This document shows positions 1 through 7,616 of a DNA stretch of 21,432 bases, piece by piece. Position 1 is the stretch's first letter. Each line of letters begins with the position of its first letter. Below the pieces are notes generated by a model. The model was not told where the DNA came from. It saw nothing but the letters and a program-made list of their open reading frames with translations, and did not search any database. The DNA comes from an uncultured Geobacteraceae bacterium (GTDB lineage Bacteria > Desulfobacterota > Desulfuromonadia > Geobacterales > Pseudopelobacteraceae). The stretch lies in assembly GCA_903879825.1 (NCBI GenBank), contig CAIRND010000524.1:1-21432 (forward strand). The letters run 5' to 3'. The position numbers were made by a program, and so were the translations under genes.

Positions 1-1
1 C

Positions 2-577
2 CGCGTGACCGGCGGTTTCCTGCTGGGGGCCGGACTGGCGCTGCCGCTGGGACTCTTCATGGGCGCTTCGCCCCGCATCTACGAATATTTCAACCCCATC
101 GTCCAGGTACTGCGACCGATACCGCCCATCGCCTGGATACCAATGTCGATCCTCTGGTTCGGGCTCGGAAACCCGCCGGCCATCTTCCTGATCTCTCTCG
201 GCGCGTTCTTCCCGGTCCTGATGAACACCATCGCCGGAGTCCAGAATGTTGACGGCATCTACCTACGTGCCGCCCGCAACCTGGGTGCCGGGCGAAGTAT
301 CATGTTCCGCCGGGTGATCCTGCCGGCCGCAACTCCCTACATCCTGGCCGGCATCCGTATCGGCATCGGCACCGCCTTTATCGTCGTGATCGTTTCCGAG
401 ATGATCGCCGTCAATAACGGCCTCGGTTACCGCATCCTCGAAGCGCGTGAATTCATGTGGTCCGACAAAATCATCGCCGGCATGGTCACCATCGGCCTGC
501 TCGGCCTTGCCATAGACCAGGTAATGAACGCATTGAATAATTACCTGTTGCGCTGGCATCGCGGCATGGAGAGCTGA
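2..577 (+). CDS. ABC transporter permease (3' part), nitrate/sulfonate/taurine importer type
   Basis: The open frame enters from the left edge, so the N-terminus is missing; the GTG at 5 is internal. About 191 residues remain. The protein is strongly hydrophobic and carries the cytoplasmic EAA loop of binding-protein-dependent permeases around residues 88-118 (YLRAARNLGAG, then VILPAATPYILAGIR), which docks on the ATPase. The sequence looks like the SsuC/TauC/NrtB group of inner-membrane importers for small organic or inorganic anions. The ATPase gene starts 3 bases after the stop, so the two are co-transcribed and probably translationally coupled. The substrate cannot be told from this fragment, and the binding protein must lie outside the window. 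Confidence 0.9.
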   Translation, partial: RVTGGFLLGAGLALPLGLFMGASPRIYEYFNPIVQVLRPIPPIAWIPMSILWFGLGNPPAIFLISLGAFFPVLMNTIAGVQNVDGIYLRAARNLGAGRSIMFRRVILPAATPYILAGIRIGIGTAFIVVIVSEMIAVNNGLGYRILEAREFMWSDKIIAGMVTIGLLGLAIDQVMNALNNYLLRWHRGMES

Positions 578-580
578 GTT

Positions 581-1363
581 ATGGACTACATCTCAATCAG
601 CAATCTCTCCAAAACCTTCCAGGATAGCGACCGCAGCGTACCGGCACTGCAAGACATCAACCTGTCCCTTTCACGCGGCGAATTTGTCTGCCTTCTCGGC
701 CCTTCGGGGTGCGGCAAATCAACCCTGTTGAATTCAGTCGCCGGATTCATTCAGCCAAGCTCGGGGGAGATCATTGTTGACGGCAAACCGGTCAGGGAAC
801 CGGGTCCGGATCGCGGCGTTGTTTTTCAGGAGTATGCAATTTTCCCCTGGATGACGGTGGCCAGAAACATCGCCTTCGGCCTGGAAATTAAAGGCACCCC
901 GGCAAGCGAAATCCGGGATCGGGTCGACACCCTGTTGGATACGCTGCGACTCAAAGAATTCCGTGACCGGTTTCCAAAGGATTTATCAGGCGGCATGCGT
1001 CAGCGGGTCGCCATAGCCCGGTTGCTGGCGATAGACTCGCCGGTCATGCTGATGGATGAGCCGTTCGGCGCCCTGGACGCCTTGACCAGAAGAACGCTGC
1101 AAGATGAACTTCTCCGTATCTGGCAGGAATCCGGGAAAACGATCCTGTTCGTCACCCACAGCATCGAGGAATCACTCTATCTTGCCAATCGGATCGTCGT
1201 CATGACCTATCGACCCGGCACAATCAAGCGCAACCAAATCGTGACCATGCCGCATCCCCGTGACCCTTCCGGGGCTGAGTTCAACGAGTTGAAGCGTGAT
1301 CTGGGACAATTGGTGATGGAGGAGCAGGAACGTCATACCAGTGACGAAATGAAGGCGCTGTGA
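581..1363 (+). CDS. ABC transporter ATP-binding protein (SsuB/TauB/NrtD-like)
   Basis: This is a complete 260-residue ATPase subunit that powers the permease encoded just upstream. All motifs are visible in order: Walker A GPSGCGKST (about 40-48), Q-loop FQEYAIFPW (about 88-96), signature LSGGMRQRVAIAR (about 139), Walker B VMLMDEPFGALD (about 159-170) and switch histidine VTHSIEES (about 193). The EYAIFPW Q-loop and the length are typical of the nitrate/sulfonate/taurine ATPases. The stop is followed by 59 bases and then the tRNA gene. No terminator is obvious between them. The transported substrate is not determined by the sequence. Confidence 0.95.
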   Translation: MDYISISNLSKTFQDSDRSVPALQDINLSLSRGEFVCLLGPSGCGKSTLLNSVAGFIQPSSGEIIVDGKPVREPGPDRGVVFQEYAIFPWMTVARNIAFGLEIKGTPASEIRDRVDTLLDTLRLKEFRDRFPKDLSGGMRQRVAIARLLAIDSPVMLMDEPFGALDALTRRTLQDELLRIWQESGKTILFVTHSIEESLYLANRIVVMTYRPGTIKRNQIVTMPHPRDPSGAEFNELKRDLGQLVMEEQERHTSDEMKAL

Positions 1364-1383
1364 GCCGCAACGGCATGTGAAGG

Positions 1384-1412
1384 TTGCATTTTGCCGAGCA
1401 GCAGGGTATAAA
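1384..1412 (+). promoter_or_regulatory. sigma-70-type promoter of the tRNA-Arg gene
   Basis: The -35 box TTGCAT (1384-1389) and -10 box TATAAA (1407-1412) are separated by exactly 17 bases. The predicted start lies about 4 bases before the mature tRNA 5' end, as expected for a tRNA gene with a short leader. Seen directly; promoter activity is inferred. Confidence 0.6.
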
Positions 1413-1422
1413 GATTCCCCAC

Positions 1423-1499
1423 GTCCCCGTAGCTCAGCAGGATAGAGCGCTTCCCTCCTAAGGAAGAGGCCGGTCGTTCGAATCGACTCGGGGACGCCA
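1423..1499 (+). tRNA. tRNA-Arg, anticodon CCU
   Basis: The 77-nt gene folds as a normal cloverleaf. The acceptor stem GTCCCCG pairs with CGGGGAC, and the encoded end is G plus CCA. The D-arm is GCTC/GAGC. The anticodon stem CTTCC/GGAAG encloses the loop CTCCTAA, whose anticodon CCT reads AGG (Arg). The T-arm contains TTCGAAT. The last ten bases form the beginning of the 87-bp direct repeat found again at 16680, so this gene is the integration target of the neighbouring island and keeps a complete 3' end after insertion. Confidence 0.96.
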
Positions 1500-1576
1500 A
1501 CTTTTATTGAAACTGAGTACTTCGCAAGGAGTACTCAGTTTCTTTTTTTTGTCACAAACTTGCTCGCACCTGCCAA
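1490..1576 (+). repeat. attL-like direct repeat (tRNA 3' end plus terminator)
   Basis: The first 53 bases (1490-1542) are identical to 16680-16732. Two bases then differ, 23 match (1545-1567 with 16735-16757), one differs and eight match. The repeat runs from the acceptor stem through the hairpin at 1509-1542 into the bases GTCACAAACTTGCTCGC. The copy at this end belongs to the intact tRNA gene. Confidence 0.9.
1509..1550 (+). terminator. Rho-independent terminator of tRNA-Arg
   Basis: A perfect 13-bp stem, GAAACTGAGTACT with AGTACTCAGTTTC, encloses an 8-base loop and is followed by eight T residues. It lies 9 bases after the tRNA end. The hairpin sits inside the att repeat. Its dyad (13-bp arms around 8 bases) also resembles the core geometry of a tyrosine-recombinase site, which is an inference only. 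Confidence 0.88.
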
Positions 1577-1693
1577 CGAAGCATATTCACCTTTTATTCT
1601 GACGCTATCCCCATTCAAAACAATTTCTTTTACCAGGATTACTCCACAGCAATACTGCCTTGGAATTATAAACACCCCTTTCCCAAAATTGTT

Positions 1694-1719
1694 CTGCCCG
1701 ATTTAAGCTTCACGGGCAG
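1694..1719 (-). terminator. Probable terminator of the leftward VirD4/ClpP cluster
   Basis: On the minus strand CTGCCCG and CGGGCAG form a perfect 7-bp stem around a 12-base loop, followed by AACAATTTT. It starts 15 bases after the ATPase stop codon. The T tract is weak, so efficiency is uncertain. Confidence 0.55.
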
Positions 1720-1734
1720 TTGCACCAGTATTAT

Positions 1735-3294
1735 TCAACCAACTTGAACCTGCCCGCGCCCGGAAGACCCATTCACCAATACATAATAGCATTCTCCCGG
1801 TTGCAGTGTAGACGGTGGGCGTACTCTCACAACATGCGGCCGGTCCTGCCGATGCGGTTCGGGTATCAGATTTAAAAGGGTATCGGCGGTGGAATTGTCA
1901 GTTGTACGGAAAAACAGCTTGGTACCGGTATTTGTTATGAGGATATTTATTGCCTGGCTCCCCTTCTCATGGGGGAAAGCATAGCGCAATGATGCCAAAG
2001 ATTGTGTCGCCAGAGCGCAGCACACCCGGTAGGCGCGGCAGCGGTCAAGGAACGACTGTTCTCCGCTCTCCTCATCATGGGTAATGAAACGTTGGAATTC
2101 ATCGCAGATGTAGAAAAAAGGTCTTGCCGTTATGTTGTTGAGTCGCTCAGGAACAATCAGTTTTTTGAAAAAGCATGATTTAAGCACTTTTCCGACACAG
2201 GCGGTAACGGACGTCACTATTCCCGGTTCATAGACAACGATCATCCCTTTTTCAATCACATCGTCAACCGGCAGGCAGCAGTCCGGTGCTTCAAACGGGT
2301 TGATCGAAACACGGCTGTAAAACTCCCTGTCCATAAATTCATGAATGAGACTGTTGAATACCGCCTGGAATGATGAATAGGTGCCCTCTGCCATGTGGGC
2401 AAATTGCCTGAAATAGATTCCCTGATGAACAAAGACCTTCTCGCCGCCAATTTTGTATGATTCCACAAAGGCGACAAAGAAAGCCCAGAAGCGGTTATAC
2501 AGCTCATTTCCAGAGGTCAGTTTGAGGATGGCGCGCACTGCGTCTGATTTTAAAAAGTCACAGCCAAAGTAGGCGCTGGCAGCAATCAGATGATTGATAT
2601 GAAAAAGGTAGTTTTCCCTCTTATAGGTGATAGGGTTTTCGAGAGAGACGCTGGCCGCCTGGAATGCCTCTTCCACGGTTTCCGAGTCAATATTTCTGGT
2701 TTTGATTAATTCATAGAGCGGTGCAACGTTAACGCCATTGCCGAGAGCTTCGATATAAAAATAGAACTGCCTCCAGAACATGTGGATATTGTCCGTGCCG
2801 CCACCATTACTATGACGGAACAGTGCAAGATCTATATCCATAAGAGAAGCGATAAGGTGACTTGAACTATCAACCCAGAAGCGATCATGACTTGAGCCCT
2901 TCTGCTCTTGGTAGCTGTCGGCGAACGTCATTACCTCTTCCATAATACTAGAGCCGTCACGCCCCTCAAGCGAAGAGCTGCCGAACTGCCATAACACCGG
3001 GCTTTTAATGCCTTTCCTGATGCGTATCATCCGTTTTTCTGCATCTTCTCCCACCATGCCGGCTATGGCGTCCCCCAGTTCTCCTTTTGGATCCACCACC
3101 AGTCCTGCAGAAGGCAAGTAAGCGGATTGATGCTTTTTACCGAAAGCCAGTCTGCAAAGCGGCAATACCCCAGACACTGTTTTGCCGGATCCGGTTTCTC
3201 CCAGAAACATAAAATGTCGGAACATGTCGGCTTCACTCATGTCACCCATATTTATTTTTTCCCACTCAGGCATTAAAATTCTTTCTGCACTCAT
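1735..3294 (-). CDS. VirD4/TraD-like coupling-protein-family ATPase, soluble
   Basis: This 519-residue P-loop ATPase belongs to the type IV coupling-protein (VirD4/TraD/TrwB) group. Visible motifs are Walker A GETGSGKT (32-39), the family hallmark VVDPKGEL (67-74), Walker B FFYICDEFQRF (413-423, D418/E419), the sensor-like ALATQSLASLRYAF (447-460), and a C-terminal LQPGECYYVLVNG segment typical of the family end. Known members pump DNA or protein through a membrane channel, but this one lacks the usual N-terminal transmembrane hairpin and has no relaxase or type IV secretion genes near it. It may be a cytosolic nucleic-acid motor. The start is set by GGGGG upstream of ATG; the ClpP-like gene ends only 4 bases before. 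It is the last gene of its cluster. The substrate is unknown. Confidence 0.82.
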   Translation of the reverse strand: MSAERILMPEWEKINMGDMSEADMFRHFMFLGETGSGKTVSGVLPLCRLAFGKKHQSAYLPSAGLVVDPKGELGDAIAGMVGEDAEKRMIRIRKGIKSPVLWQFGSSSLEGRDGSSIMEEVMTFADSYQEQKGSSHDRFWVDSSSHLIASLMDIDLALFRHSNGGGTDNIHMFWRQFYFYIEALGNGVNVAPLYELIKTRNIDSETVEEAFQAASVSLENPITYKRENYLFHINHLIAASAYFGCDFLKSDAVRAILKLTSGNELYNRFWAFFVAFVESYKIGGEKVFVHQGIYFRQFAHMAEGTYSSFQAVFNSLIHEFMDREFYSRVSINPFEAPDCCLPVDDVIEKGMIVVYEPGIVTSVTACVGKVLKSCFFKKLIVPERLNNITARPFFYICDEFQRFITHDEESGEQSFLDRCRAYRVCCALATQSLASLRYAFPHEKGSQAINILITNTGTKLFFRTTDNSTADTLLNLIPEPHRQDRPHVVRVRPPSTLQPGECYYVLVNGSSGRGQVQVG

Positions 3295-3298
3295 ACTA

Positions 3299-4195
3299 TT
3301 ACCCCCGTATATGGTCTATAAGTCCTTCACGTTGAGCCTCTTCCGAACACATGGCCGCATCCTGCGTAAACAGATCCCGATAATGTTCAAAGCGCCGCAA
3401 CAGCCAGGCAGAAGCCAGTTCATTTTGCACTGCGGCAGGTGAAAGGTTCAAAGTTTGCTGCAGTTCACTCAAATTATTACTAGATGCTATCGTCAGCTGT
3501 TTGCTATGCAAGCCAGTGTTGACAAGATGCAGTAATTCCACTCGTAAACGTCCGGCAGAATTCCCATCGGTCGTTTTCTCTAATGCTGCAGCCAGCTTGT
3601 TTACCTTGGCATTTTTCAATATTTTGAACGCAGCCGCATCAACTTTTCGTTCCATATACGGAAGCCTGCAGGTCAACTCTTCAAGGAGGACAAAGCAACT
3701 TTCTGAAACATCACTGTACAGATGACGAAGCAACACCACGAGCATGTCAGAATCTGTCTGGCTCAGGGAAGTACGAAGTTTTTCCAGGCGGTCAGATGTC
3801 AGTGGTATTTGGCTGGAGGCAACAATACGGGCATTGTGGTACAGAAGTGATGCACGCGGCATGGCCCGCCGTTGTCCGATATCCCCCAGGCTGAGCATAA
3901 ATGCTGCGGCACTGGCACAGAGAGTAAGTGCCACGGTTTCAATGCGTACTCCGTGCTGCCGCCATCCCTTCAGCTTTTCACAATAATAGAGCAACGACTT
4001 TACCTCACCGCCAGGGGAGTCGATTTCAAGCACCACCTGGTTGTAGTAATACTCATTGATAAGAGAATCAATTTCATCGCAGAGCGCAAAAATACGGTTG
4101 GCCTCAACCGGGCCACAAAACCGTACCACTCCTCGCTGCTGTTCATATCTAACCGGCAGCCTACCTGGATCCGAATTGCTTTTTGATTCACTCAT
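3299..4195 (-). CDS. ClpP/SppA-like serine protease with an insertion before the catalytic Asp
   Basis: This 298-residue protein has the crotonase-fold ClpP (S14) core. The oxyanion segment EIDSPGGEV lies at 57-65, the nucleophile in CASAAAFML is S95, and the general base in PRASLLYHNAR is H120. S95-H120 spacing equals the 25 residues between S97 and H122 of E. coli ClpP. The closing segment FTQDAAMCSEEAQREGLIDHI (276-296) matches the ClpP end, giving D279 as the third catalytic residue. The His-to-Asp distance is about 110 residues longer than in ClpP, so a helical domain has been inserted. No signal peptide is present. A strong ribosome-binding site (GGGGAGAGG) decides the start. The gene sits 24 bases behind the phosphoesterase gene and 4 bases before the ATPase gene. 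The VirD4-like neighbour is not a ClpX/ClpA unfoldase, so no standard partner is encoded here. Confidence 0.8.
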   Translation of the reverse strand: MSESKSNSDPGRLPVRYEQQRGVVRFCGPVEANRIFALCDEIDSLINEYYYNQVVLEIDSPGGEVKSLLYYCEKLKGWRQHGVRIETVALTLCASAAAFMLSLGDIGQRRAMPRASLLYHNARIVASSQIPLTSDRLEKLRTSLSQTDSDMLVVLLRHLYSDVSESCFVLLEELTCRLPYMERKVDAAAFKILKNAKVNKLAAALEKTTDGNSAGRLRVELLHLVNTGLHSKQLTIASSNNLSELQQTLNLSPAAVQNELASAWLLRRFEHYRDLFTQDAAMCSEEAQREGLIDHIRG

Positions 4196-4219
4196 GGCAC
4201 ACCTCTCCCCTTTGTCAGA

Positions 4220-5116
4220 TTACAATTGCAGGCTTCCCTTATTGCCAATGGTATCGGTGATCTCAACACCTTCGACGCTGATTCTGATCCGGTCAAAAGA
4301 AGGCTCGTAATATTCTGCTCTCCGTACCAACGCAGTCAGATTCGGCAGCACATCCAGTCGGGATTCTTCATGACTATGACCGGACAGCGCCGTGAAACGC
4401 ACCTGCGGAAATTGCCTGGCAACCTCCACCAATACCTTACCAGCCGCCTGACAGCTAAAATATGGAAGTCCCCTTGCGTACACCCTCCCTTCGTAAAGAC
4501 TTGAATCCGGAAACGGCGGCACATGGGTGAGCACGACCACATGGCGGCAATTGCTGGATGCAAGCGCAATGCACCCCTTCTTCAGATGCTCTGCAGCATC
4601 ATCACCAAGCTTCATCAACAGATATTTTCTTTCGGTCAGATTCATATTCTTGAAGTCCCATATTTCATGGAAGTCTGACATGCCATGCAAACCGGAATTC
4701 CAATAGTCCCCTGCACGGGTATCGCCCCAACAACCGTGCCCTACCAGGCCAATCTCGCCATGCACGCCAAGTCGGATACCTGGTGACAATTCCAGTGCAT
4801 AGATCCGGTGGGATCTGCGCCCACGATGAAGCCTCACCTGATTGGCCCGCATAGCCTGGATCGTCCCGCCGTAATAATCATGATTGCCGGGAACGTAATA
4901 GACCGGCATGCAGTTACTATCGCGGTGCACTGCCCGCAGATCGTCAGCCATGCGAGCAGAAGTGGAAATATCACCACCAGCCAGAATCCCATCCGCCCTG
5001 AAGAAATCGGCATCTCCAAAAAGATGGAAATATTTCAGCCGTCGCAGGAAATCCTGCCGCTCAATTGGTGTCAATAAATCGAGATGGATGTCGCACATCC
5101 AGAGAAAGGTCCACAT
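4220..5116 (-). CDS. Calcineurin-like metallophosphoesterase
   Basis: This 298-residue enzyme has the complete dimetal motif set: CDIHLD (D9, H11), GGDIS (D49), GNHD (77-80), VLTHVPP (H198) and GHSHEE (246-249). Such enzymes cleave phosphomonoesters or phosphodiesters, including nucleotides and nucleic acids, with Mn or Fe. The substrate cannot be told here. It is predicted to be cytosolic, as no signal peptide is visible. GGGAG about 9 bases before ATG supports the start. It is the third gene of the leftward cluster and lies 107 bases after the preceding small gene and 24 bases before the ClpP-like gene. It differs from the PPP-type phosphatase at 9617, so the island carries two different metallophosphatases. 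Confidence 0.88.
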   Translation of the reverse strand: MWTFLWMCDIHLDLLTPIERQDFLRRLKYFHLFGDADFFRADGILAGGDISTSARMADDLRAVHRDSNCMPVYYVPGNHDYYGGTIQAMRANQVRLHRGRRSHRIYALELSPGIRLGVHGEIGLVGHGCWGDTRAGDYWNSGLHGMSDFHEIWDFKNMNLTERKYLLMKLGDDAAEHLKKGCIALASSNCRHVVVLTHVPPFPDSSLYEGRVYARGLPYFSCQAAGKVLVEVARQFPQVRFTALSGHSHEESRLDVLPNLTALVRRAEYYEPSFDRIRISVEGVEITDTIGNKGSLQL

Positions 5117-5223
5117 ATATTTGTTCTCCCGCTCCCGCCTTCAAAAGTGATTATCCCGGTTAGTCTGGTTGAACGGCATCAATGTCATTTCGTGACATAA
5201 ATCCAGACCCGCCCCGACTTTGA

Positions 5224-5538
5224 TCAAATGCGGCGTTTTTTGGGAAACTTTCTGTTCGGGCCGATGCCTCCAGAAGCAGCAAGCTCATCAAGATCATTCG
5301 CTGAATCAATGGACGCCAGAAGATCTCCCGTTATTTCCTCTTTGGTAATGCCGATTTTCTGTCCACTGCGCGCAATATCCAGAATAGAATTTGCCACTAC
5401 GTACCCAATCCAGGGTGCGTCACGGTACAGGTCGTGTAATCGCTTTAAGGTCTCTTTTTCGTTGACATGTGTTGACATAGTAATCTCCTGTAATTCCTGA
5501 TTAACCAGGGGAGCAGTGGTTGTAGAGAGCTTTTCCAT
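5224..5538 (-). CDS. Small protein with a Nif11-leader-like C-terminal pattern, two possible starts
   Basis: The 104-residue reading begins at an ATG preceded by GGAGG with 8-base spacing. A second in-frame ATG at 5478 has an equally strong AGGAG and would give 84 residues, so two products are possible. The shorter form starts MSTHVNEKETLKRLHDLY. The end reads ITKEEITGDLLAS, then DLDELAASGG, followed by a basic tail GIGPNRKFPKKRRI. The acidic helix, double glycine and short basic tail recall Nif11/NHLP-type peptide leaders cut after GG. No peptide-modifying enzyme or exporter is nearby, so this is only a resemblance. The gene lies 71 bases after the 112-residue gene. Function unknown. Confidence 0.65.
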   Translation of the reverse strand: MEKLSTTTAPLVNQELQEITMSTHVNEKETLKRLHDLYRDAPWIGYVVANSILDIARSGQKIGITKEEITGDLLASIDSANDLDELAASGGIGPNRKFPKKRRI

Positions 5539-5609
5539 GGTGTGTACCTCCGCCTGAAGAAGCGCTGCCGGTTTAATTTGGTTCTGGCCGGCAGCGCCGG
5601 TGTTTTCAG

Positions 5610-5948
5610 TTATGCTCGTGCCATTTGTTGCTGTGTCAGAGCCAGTTCGGCCATTTCGGCATACAACACACACTCTTCATCTGTGACCGTGGTGACGTCA
5701 ACGGACTGATTTGCAGTACAGACCTGGCTGAACTCCTGCTCGTCATCATCGAGCGTGATGATATGTACTACATCAGCCAAAAACACGAAGGACACAGCCA
5801 CTTTGCCAGGGGCATACCAGCGATAGGCATCCAGGTCGGTTGATTCGACGTTATGGATATGCAGGGTTTCACCAACGATTTTGAATTCAGGTGCAGCGGT
5901 GGCTGTCAATGCTGCGGCGGCGGGGCCAAAAATATTAGTTGGTTTCAT
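5610..5948 (-). CDS. Hypothetical protein, first gene of the leftward protease/ATPase cluster
   Basis: This 112-residue protein was not recognised. Its reading frame is open upstream to 6029, but the start at 5948 is chosen because GGGAGGTTAGT stands directly before that ATG. The N-terminus (MKPTNIFGPAAAALTATAAP) is alanine-rich. The centre has alternating beta-like stretches (FKIVGETLHIHNV, KVAVSFVFLADVVHIITLDDD) and the C-terminus is a predicted helix ending QQQMARA. No membrane segment or cysteine pair stands out. A sigma-54-like promoter lies about 60-75 bases upstream of the start. Its position as leader gene suggests a structural, adaptor or sensor role, which is not demonstrable here. 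Confidence 0.7.
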   Translation of the reverse strand: MKPTNIFGPAAAALTATAAPEFKIVGETLHIHNVESTDLDAYRWYAPGKVAVSFVFLADVVHIITLDDDEQEFSQVCTANQSVDVTTVTDEECVLYAEMAELALTQQQMARA

Positions 5949-6006
5949 ACTAACCTCCCGGGTTTGGTGCTGGTTGATGGTCTCAGTGCGGCGGGACTGA
6001 CCCTTA

Positions 6007-6023
6007 TACAGATTCTGTGCCAA
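6007..6023 (-). promoter_or_regulatory. Weak sigma-54 (-24/-12) promoter of the protease/ATPase cluster
   Basis: On the minus strand the site reads TTGGCACAGAATCTGTA. The -24 element is perfect and the spacing is right, but the -12 dinucleotide is GT instead of GC. The predicted transcript would start near 5996 and leave a leader of about 48 bases before the ATG at 5948. It resembles the stronger sites at 9061, 13892 and 14078, which supports it; the -12 mismatch weakens it. Confidence 0.45.
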
Positions 6024-6067
6024 ATACAATATATTGAATAAAAACAGATTGATGTGAAATGTTAATC

Positions 6068-6298
6068 TTAAGAGTGCTCTTGCAAAGCAAAATGTTCGAT
6101 TAATAACGAGCTGTTTTTAAAGATCGAATTTCCAAAAATACTTTTTTCGCTTTTGGTTATTGACAGCCACATAAGAGGATGGTACATGGTAGATAGCTCA
6201 CCTATTAAGGCGCCTAGAGTGCCTAACGGCAATTTACCCGGTTCGAAAGGATCGGGTTTTTTGTATTTATAGAGCCCCAAACGCACTCCTACGTTCAT
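6068..6298 (-). CDS. Possible small hypothetical protein
   Basis: The 76-codon frame starts with ATG behind GGGGA at 4-base spacing. The product (MNVGVRLGLYKYKKPDPFEPGK at the start) was not recognised and has one mildly hydrophobic stretch (LGTLGALIGEL). It lies upstream of, and in the same direction as, the 112-residue gene, with the weak sigma-54 site between them. No homologous context supports it. It may be a chance frame in AT-rich DNA. Confidence 0.25.
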   Translation of the reverse strand: MNVGVRLGLYKYKKPDPFEPGKLPLGTLGALIGELSTMYHPLMWLSITKSEKSIFGNSIFKNSSLLIEHFALQEHS

Positions 6299-6701
6299 CT
6301 TTTCCCCACAAAAAGCAGATTTTCAAAGACCGAATTTCAAAGAGACATTTTCCCCTCATACATATAGGTAAGTAAAAGTTCGCCATTTTAAGAAAGAAAA
6401 TTATTATTTTTTACCAATTGATAGTTTTGGTGTTGATAAAGAACACCGAGGGTAGGAAGGAGTTGAGAGTAGCGGGATTAAATCGCAGAACTACTATCGC
6501 ATGCGTGTTCATATATTAAGGCTTTATTCACGCACGTTATGAGGGAGTCTGTCGGTTCTGAGGGGAAAATGACTTACACGTGCAAATAGATGCCGCAGTT
6601 CTACGGTGCCAAAATGGCATCAGCACTGACAAGAAGTTGAATAGTCATTTAATGATTATAGTTGTCATTGTTTGATGAAGGATGTTAGAGGACGGGAGGA
6701 A
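6299..6701. other. AT-rich intergenic stretch without a recognisable gene
   Basis: No convincing open frame with a ribosome-binding site was found on either strand. The stretch contains a short perfect dyad TGCCA-AAA-TGGCA near 6608 and a weak TGCGTG/CACGCA hairpin around 6503-6536. It separates the ends of two leftward clusters and would have to contain the terminator of the ankyrin gene that stops at 6702, but no clear hairpin-plus-T-tract is visible. Confidence 0.5.
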
Positions 6702-7616
6702 TTAAAACTTTATCTGGGGTCGATCCGATAGGCTTGCCGGCAACTTTTTCTTTGCTCTCATTCCGGCACGATAGGTATCTACACCAATTGCCAGGGCTTG
6801 CTGAAAACCACCCTCAATGCCGACACTCTGTTGAATTGAATTGATGTCATCCAAATATTCTGAAATTTTGTCACTTCTCGCTTTGATTTTCTTTCCCCAC
6901 TCCGAATCTGACCAACCACGGCAATCTGGAATCGGAAAACCAATGCGGGGAGTTTCTTCAATAAAATATTTAAAGTACATCAGATCACCCTTCGGGGCCA
7001 GAATGGCAAAACAGGCAGTGACATTGAAATGTTGCTTGTTATGCACTGGTACGCTTTCAACAAGAAACCTGACTATTTCAATTTTATCAGCTTCAGCCGC
7101 AGCATAAATGCCTTCAATTGTGTTTAAACTGCCACATATTTTGATGCATTGCTCCAACAGCAGAAGATTACCTTCCCGGCAAGCAATGTTGAAAATTTTT
7201 TTAAATACATATATGCGCTCATTCATAGTTGCTTGAAGGAACGTTTTTGACAAATCATAGTAACCAGAATCAACTGCAATCGAGATACCTTGATAAAGTA
7301 TAAGTTCTGCAGATTTTGAGTTAATGACCTTTTGATAAAGCGCTGTGATCCCGCCAATTACGTCAAAACTCCCTCGGCGGCAAGCATCATAAAACAGGTG
7401 CGCTACCAATAACTCTTTATGCGCGGGATTTTGTTTAACAAGAAAACGGGCGATATCATCATGCCCGGATCCGAACGCAATTTCGATCCCATTCGCGCAC
7501 ACCGTACTACTTACCACAGCCTTAATGTCTGTAATGTTTGCTTTTATCCATTCAAAGTCTCCGCCTTTGCAGGACAATATGAACATCTCTTCTAAATAAC
7601 CATTTGGATGTGGCAT
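6702..7616 (-). CDS. Ankyrin-like repeat protein (possibly the 3' part of a longer gene)
   Basis: The 304-residue protein consists of degenerate ankyrin-like helical pairs: ILSCKGGDFEWIKANI (about 14-29), IEIAFGSGHDDIARFLV, FYDACRRGSFDVIGGI, ISIAVDSGYYDLSKTFL, FNIACREGNLLLLEQCI, IYAAAEADKIEIVRFLV and FAILAPKGDLMYFKYFI. Spacing is irregular and the beta-turn signatures are weak. The C-terminal 80 residues are non-repetitive and end in a basic tail. Ankyrin stacks bind other proteins; the partner is unknown. The ATG follows directly, in frame, after the TAG that ends a 51-codon frame whose sequence is also ankyrin-like. A weak AAAGG lies 10 bases before the ATG. It may be a separate coupled gene or the product of a nonsense mutation. 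Confidence 0.75.
   Translation of the reverse strand: MPHPNGYLEEMFILSCKGGDFEWIKANITDIKAVVSSTVCANGIEIAFGSGHDDIARFLVKQNPAHKELLVAHLFYDACRRGSFDVIGGITALYQKVINSKSAELILYQGISIAVDSGYYDLSKTFLQATMNERIYVFKKIFNIACREGNLLLLEQCIKICGSLNTIEGIYAAAEADKIEIVRFLVESVPVHNKQHFNVTACFAILAPKGDLMYFKYFIEETPRIGFPIPDCRGWSDSEWGKKIKARSDKISEYLDDINSIQQSVGIEGGFQQALAIGVDTYRAGMRAKKKLPASLSDRPQIKF

Noticed and set aside
263..559. 98-codon frame opposite the ABC permease
   Set aside because: It is antisense to a clearly conserved permease and has a composition typical of shadow frames.
1735..3294. Conjugation locus based on the VirD4-like ATPase
   Set aside because: No relaxase, VirB/Tra channel gene, oriT or membrane anchor in the ATPase is visible in the island.
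6595..6622. Sigma-54 site on the minus strand near TTGGCACCGTAGAACTGC
   Set aside because: GG and GC are 14 instead of 12 bases apart, and no convincing gene follows at a suitable distance.
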